Assembly: GCA_029219165.1 (NCBI GenBank)
Contig: JAQXSW010000018.1
Coordinates: forward strand, 1 to 38,262
Source: Oscillospiraceae bacterium
GTDB taxonomy: Bacteria > Bacillota > Clostridia > Oscillospirales > Acutalibacteraceae
Length of the DNA stretch: 38,262 nucleotides
Direction of reading: 5' to 3'
Part shown: positions 37,640 through 38,262 of the stretch, in pieces
How positions within the stretch are numbered: position 1 is the stretch's first letter
How the letters are laid out: each line of letters starts with the position of its first letter
Notes under the pieces: model-generated
The model's input: only the letters and a program-made list of their open reading frames with translations
Database searches by the model: none
What the model was told of the DNA's origin: nothing
Made by a program: the position numbers and the translations under genes

Positions 37640-38109
37640 TCGTATTCAAATATATTTGATTTAGAGTTTTCTTTTCTTGTCTGAAAGCACCTATCAGAGA
37701 ACATCGCGGGCCCATCAGTATATCTGCCTTGTTCATTAGCAATTCGTAAAAATGAAAAAACGCCGGAAACCCTTGATTTTACTGGATTTTCCGGGGTTTC
37801 GTTGTTAATAAATTCTCGTCCAAAACCTGCTAATTTTTCGTGTTTTTTTGCCTTCCTTTTAGCAGGGATTAGCAAATGCAAAGAAATATGGGAAACATCA
37901 TTGAGTTAATTTGTAGCCCATAAATCACAGGAAACGCATTTTAAGCTTCATAGGCTCAACCCCTTTCTTCTAACTACATTGTAAAAGGGCATATGCCATA
38001 ACGCAACGATGTCAACCCTTGTATAAAAAGGAAGGATGCAAAGGATTCTATCTCCTCTGAGCCCTAATGCTTTTCGGATTCAGTTCAACAAATTGGAAGT
38101 TGTCTATTG
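37640..38109. other. gene-free stretch with two hairpins
   Basis: I see no credible gene here. A hairpin at 37763-37800 can form two competing stems: CCGGAAA with TTTCCGG, or GAAACCC with GGGTTTC. On the minus strand it is followed by GTTTTTTC, so it may be a minus-strand terminator for the partial hydrolase gene. A second inverted repeat, CCTGCTAA with TTAGCAGG, lies at 37826-37866. A minus-strand reading frame across this DNA is not convincing. Confidence 0.4.
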
Positions 38110-38262
38110 TTAAATATTTGTAACAAATTCTTCTATCAAACTATTTATCTGTTCAGGTTTGTCTGTATTAGAATTATGTCCAGCTCCTTCAATCCATGTT
38201 AAAGGAATTTTCGTGTTTCTATGCCACGCTTTGTTATATCGTATGCACGAACCGGCATGATC
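38110..38262 (-). CDS. C-terminal fragment of an alpha/beta hydrolase
   Basis: Only the last 50 residues lie in the window and the gene continues to the right. They read DHAGSCIRYNKAWHRNTK, then IPLTWIEGAGHNSNTDKPE and a short helix to the stop. GAGHNSNTDKPE is the C-terminal catalytic His segment of alpha/beta hydrolases, with the preceding DHAG likely holding the acid residue. No substrate can be given. Confidence 0.75.
   Translation of the reverse strand, partial: DHAGSCIRYNKAWHRNTKIPLTWIEGAGHNSNTDKPEQINSLIEEFVTNI

Noticed and set aside
37549-37881. 110-codon minus-strand frame with EFINNETPENPVKSRVSG
   Set aside because: It runs across the VOC terminator and a hairpin and overlaps the end of the VOC gene; no domain recognised.
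225-38050. Similar words CTCAACCCCT and ATTGTA-AAGGG near 229-247 and 37958-37990
   Set aside because: The resemblance is short and interrupted; not enough to call a repeat family or element ends.
1-38262. tRNA, rRNA or CRISPR arrays
   Set aside because: No cloverleaf-like sequence ending in CCA, no rRNA stretch and no regularly spaced repeats were found by reading both strands.

Overview
The window looks like chromosomal DNA from a low-GC, anaerobic, Gram-positive member of the Clostridia, probably a gut commensal of the Lachnospiraceae/Oscillospirales type. The evidence is AT-rich intergenic DNA, strong AGGAGG-type ribosome binding sites, consensus sigma-A promoters, many ferredoxin-like and radical-SAM proteins, and a complete glucuronide utilisation operon. 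The species cannot be fixed from the sequence alone.

Layout. (1) 1-1119: the start of a methyltransferase gene, then a roughly 0.9 kb island bounded by two copies of the 3' end of an rlmD-type rRNA methyltransferase gene. This looks like the scar of an integrative element, and an SdpI-like membrane gene remains inside it. (2) 1081-4653, minus strand: rlmD, a PflX-like radical SAM gene, a low-molecular-weight tyrosine phosphatase gene and a Fic-domain gene. (3) 4721-9709, minus strand: a three-gene sensory operon. It encodes a lipoprotein fusing a sugar-type solute-binding domain to a 5'-nucleotidase C-terminal domain, a hybrid histidine kinase with a large extracellular sensor, and a small membrane protein. 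(4) 9781-18710, plus strand: divergent from the sensory operon, uxuA-uxaC-uxuB(SDR)-eda-kdgK-GPH transporter-beta-glucuronidase. This covers import of glucuronides, cytoplasmic cleavage, and conversion of glucuronate through fructuronate, mannonate and KDG to KDPG and then pyruvate plus glyceraldehyde 3-phosphate. (5) 18710-22504, minus strand: a tightly packed operon of a formate/nitrite-type channel, an alpha/beta hydrolase, a UMF1-type MFS protein and tcdA, back to back with glyA. (6) 23949-25137: DUF554 and DUF3783 genes. (7) 25140-29372, minus strand: CPBP protease, tadA, an Mrp/NBP35 ATPase and a two-gene minimal SufC/SufB-type Fe-S assembly system. (8) 29384-32931: a 932-residue GltD-like flavo-iron-sulfur oxidoreductase, divergent from a TetR-type regulator with a 25-bp palindromic operator over its own promoter. 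(9) 32950-35304: an OPT oligopeptide transporter gene overlapping a PqqD-like gene. (10) 35311-38262: a decaying accessory stretch with a uvrA-paralogue fragment, an AraC/GyrI-like regulator, two broken gene remnants, a VOC-family gene and the end of an alpha/beta hydrolase gene.

The most interesting system is in regions 3 and 4. The glucuronide operon has no dedicated DNA-binding regulator of its own (no GntR, LacI or AraC gene), but it sits head to head with the ligand-binding lipoprotein and hybrid kinase. The sequence suggests, but does not prove, that this membrane module senses glucuronides or a linked ligand and controls the operon.
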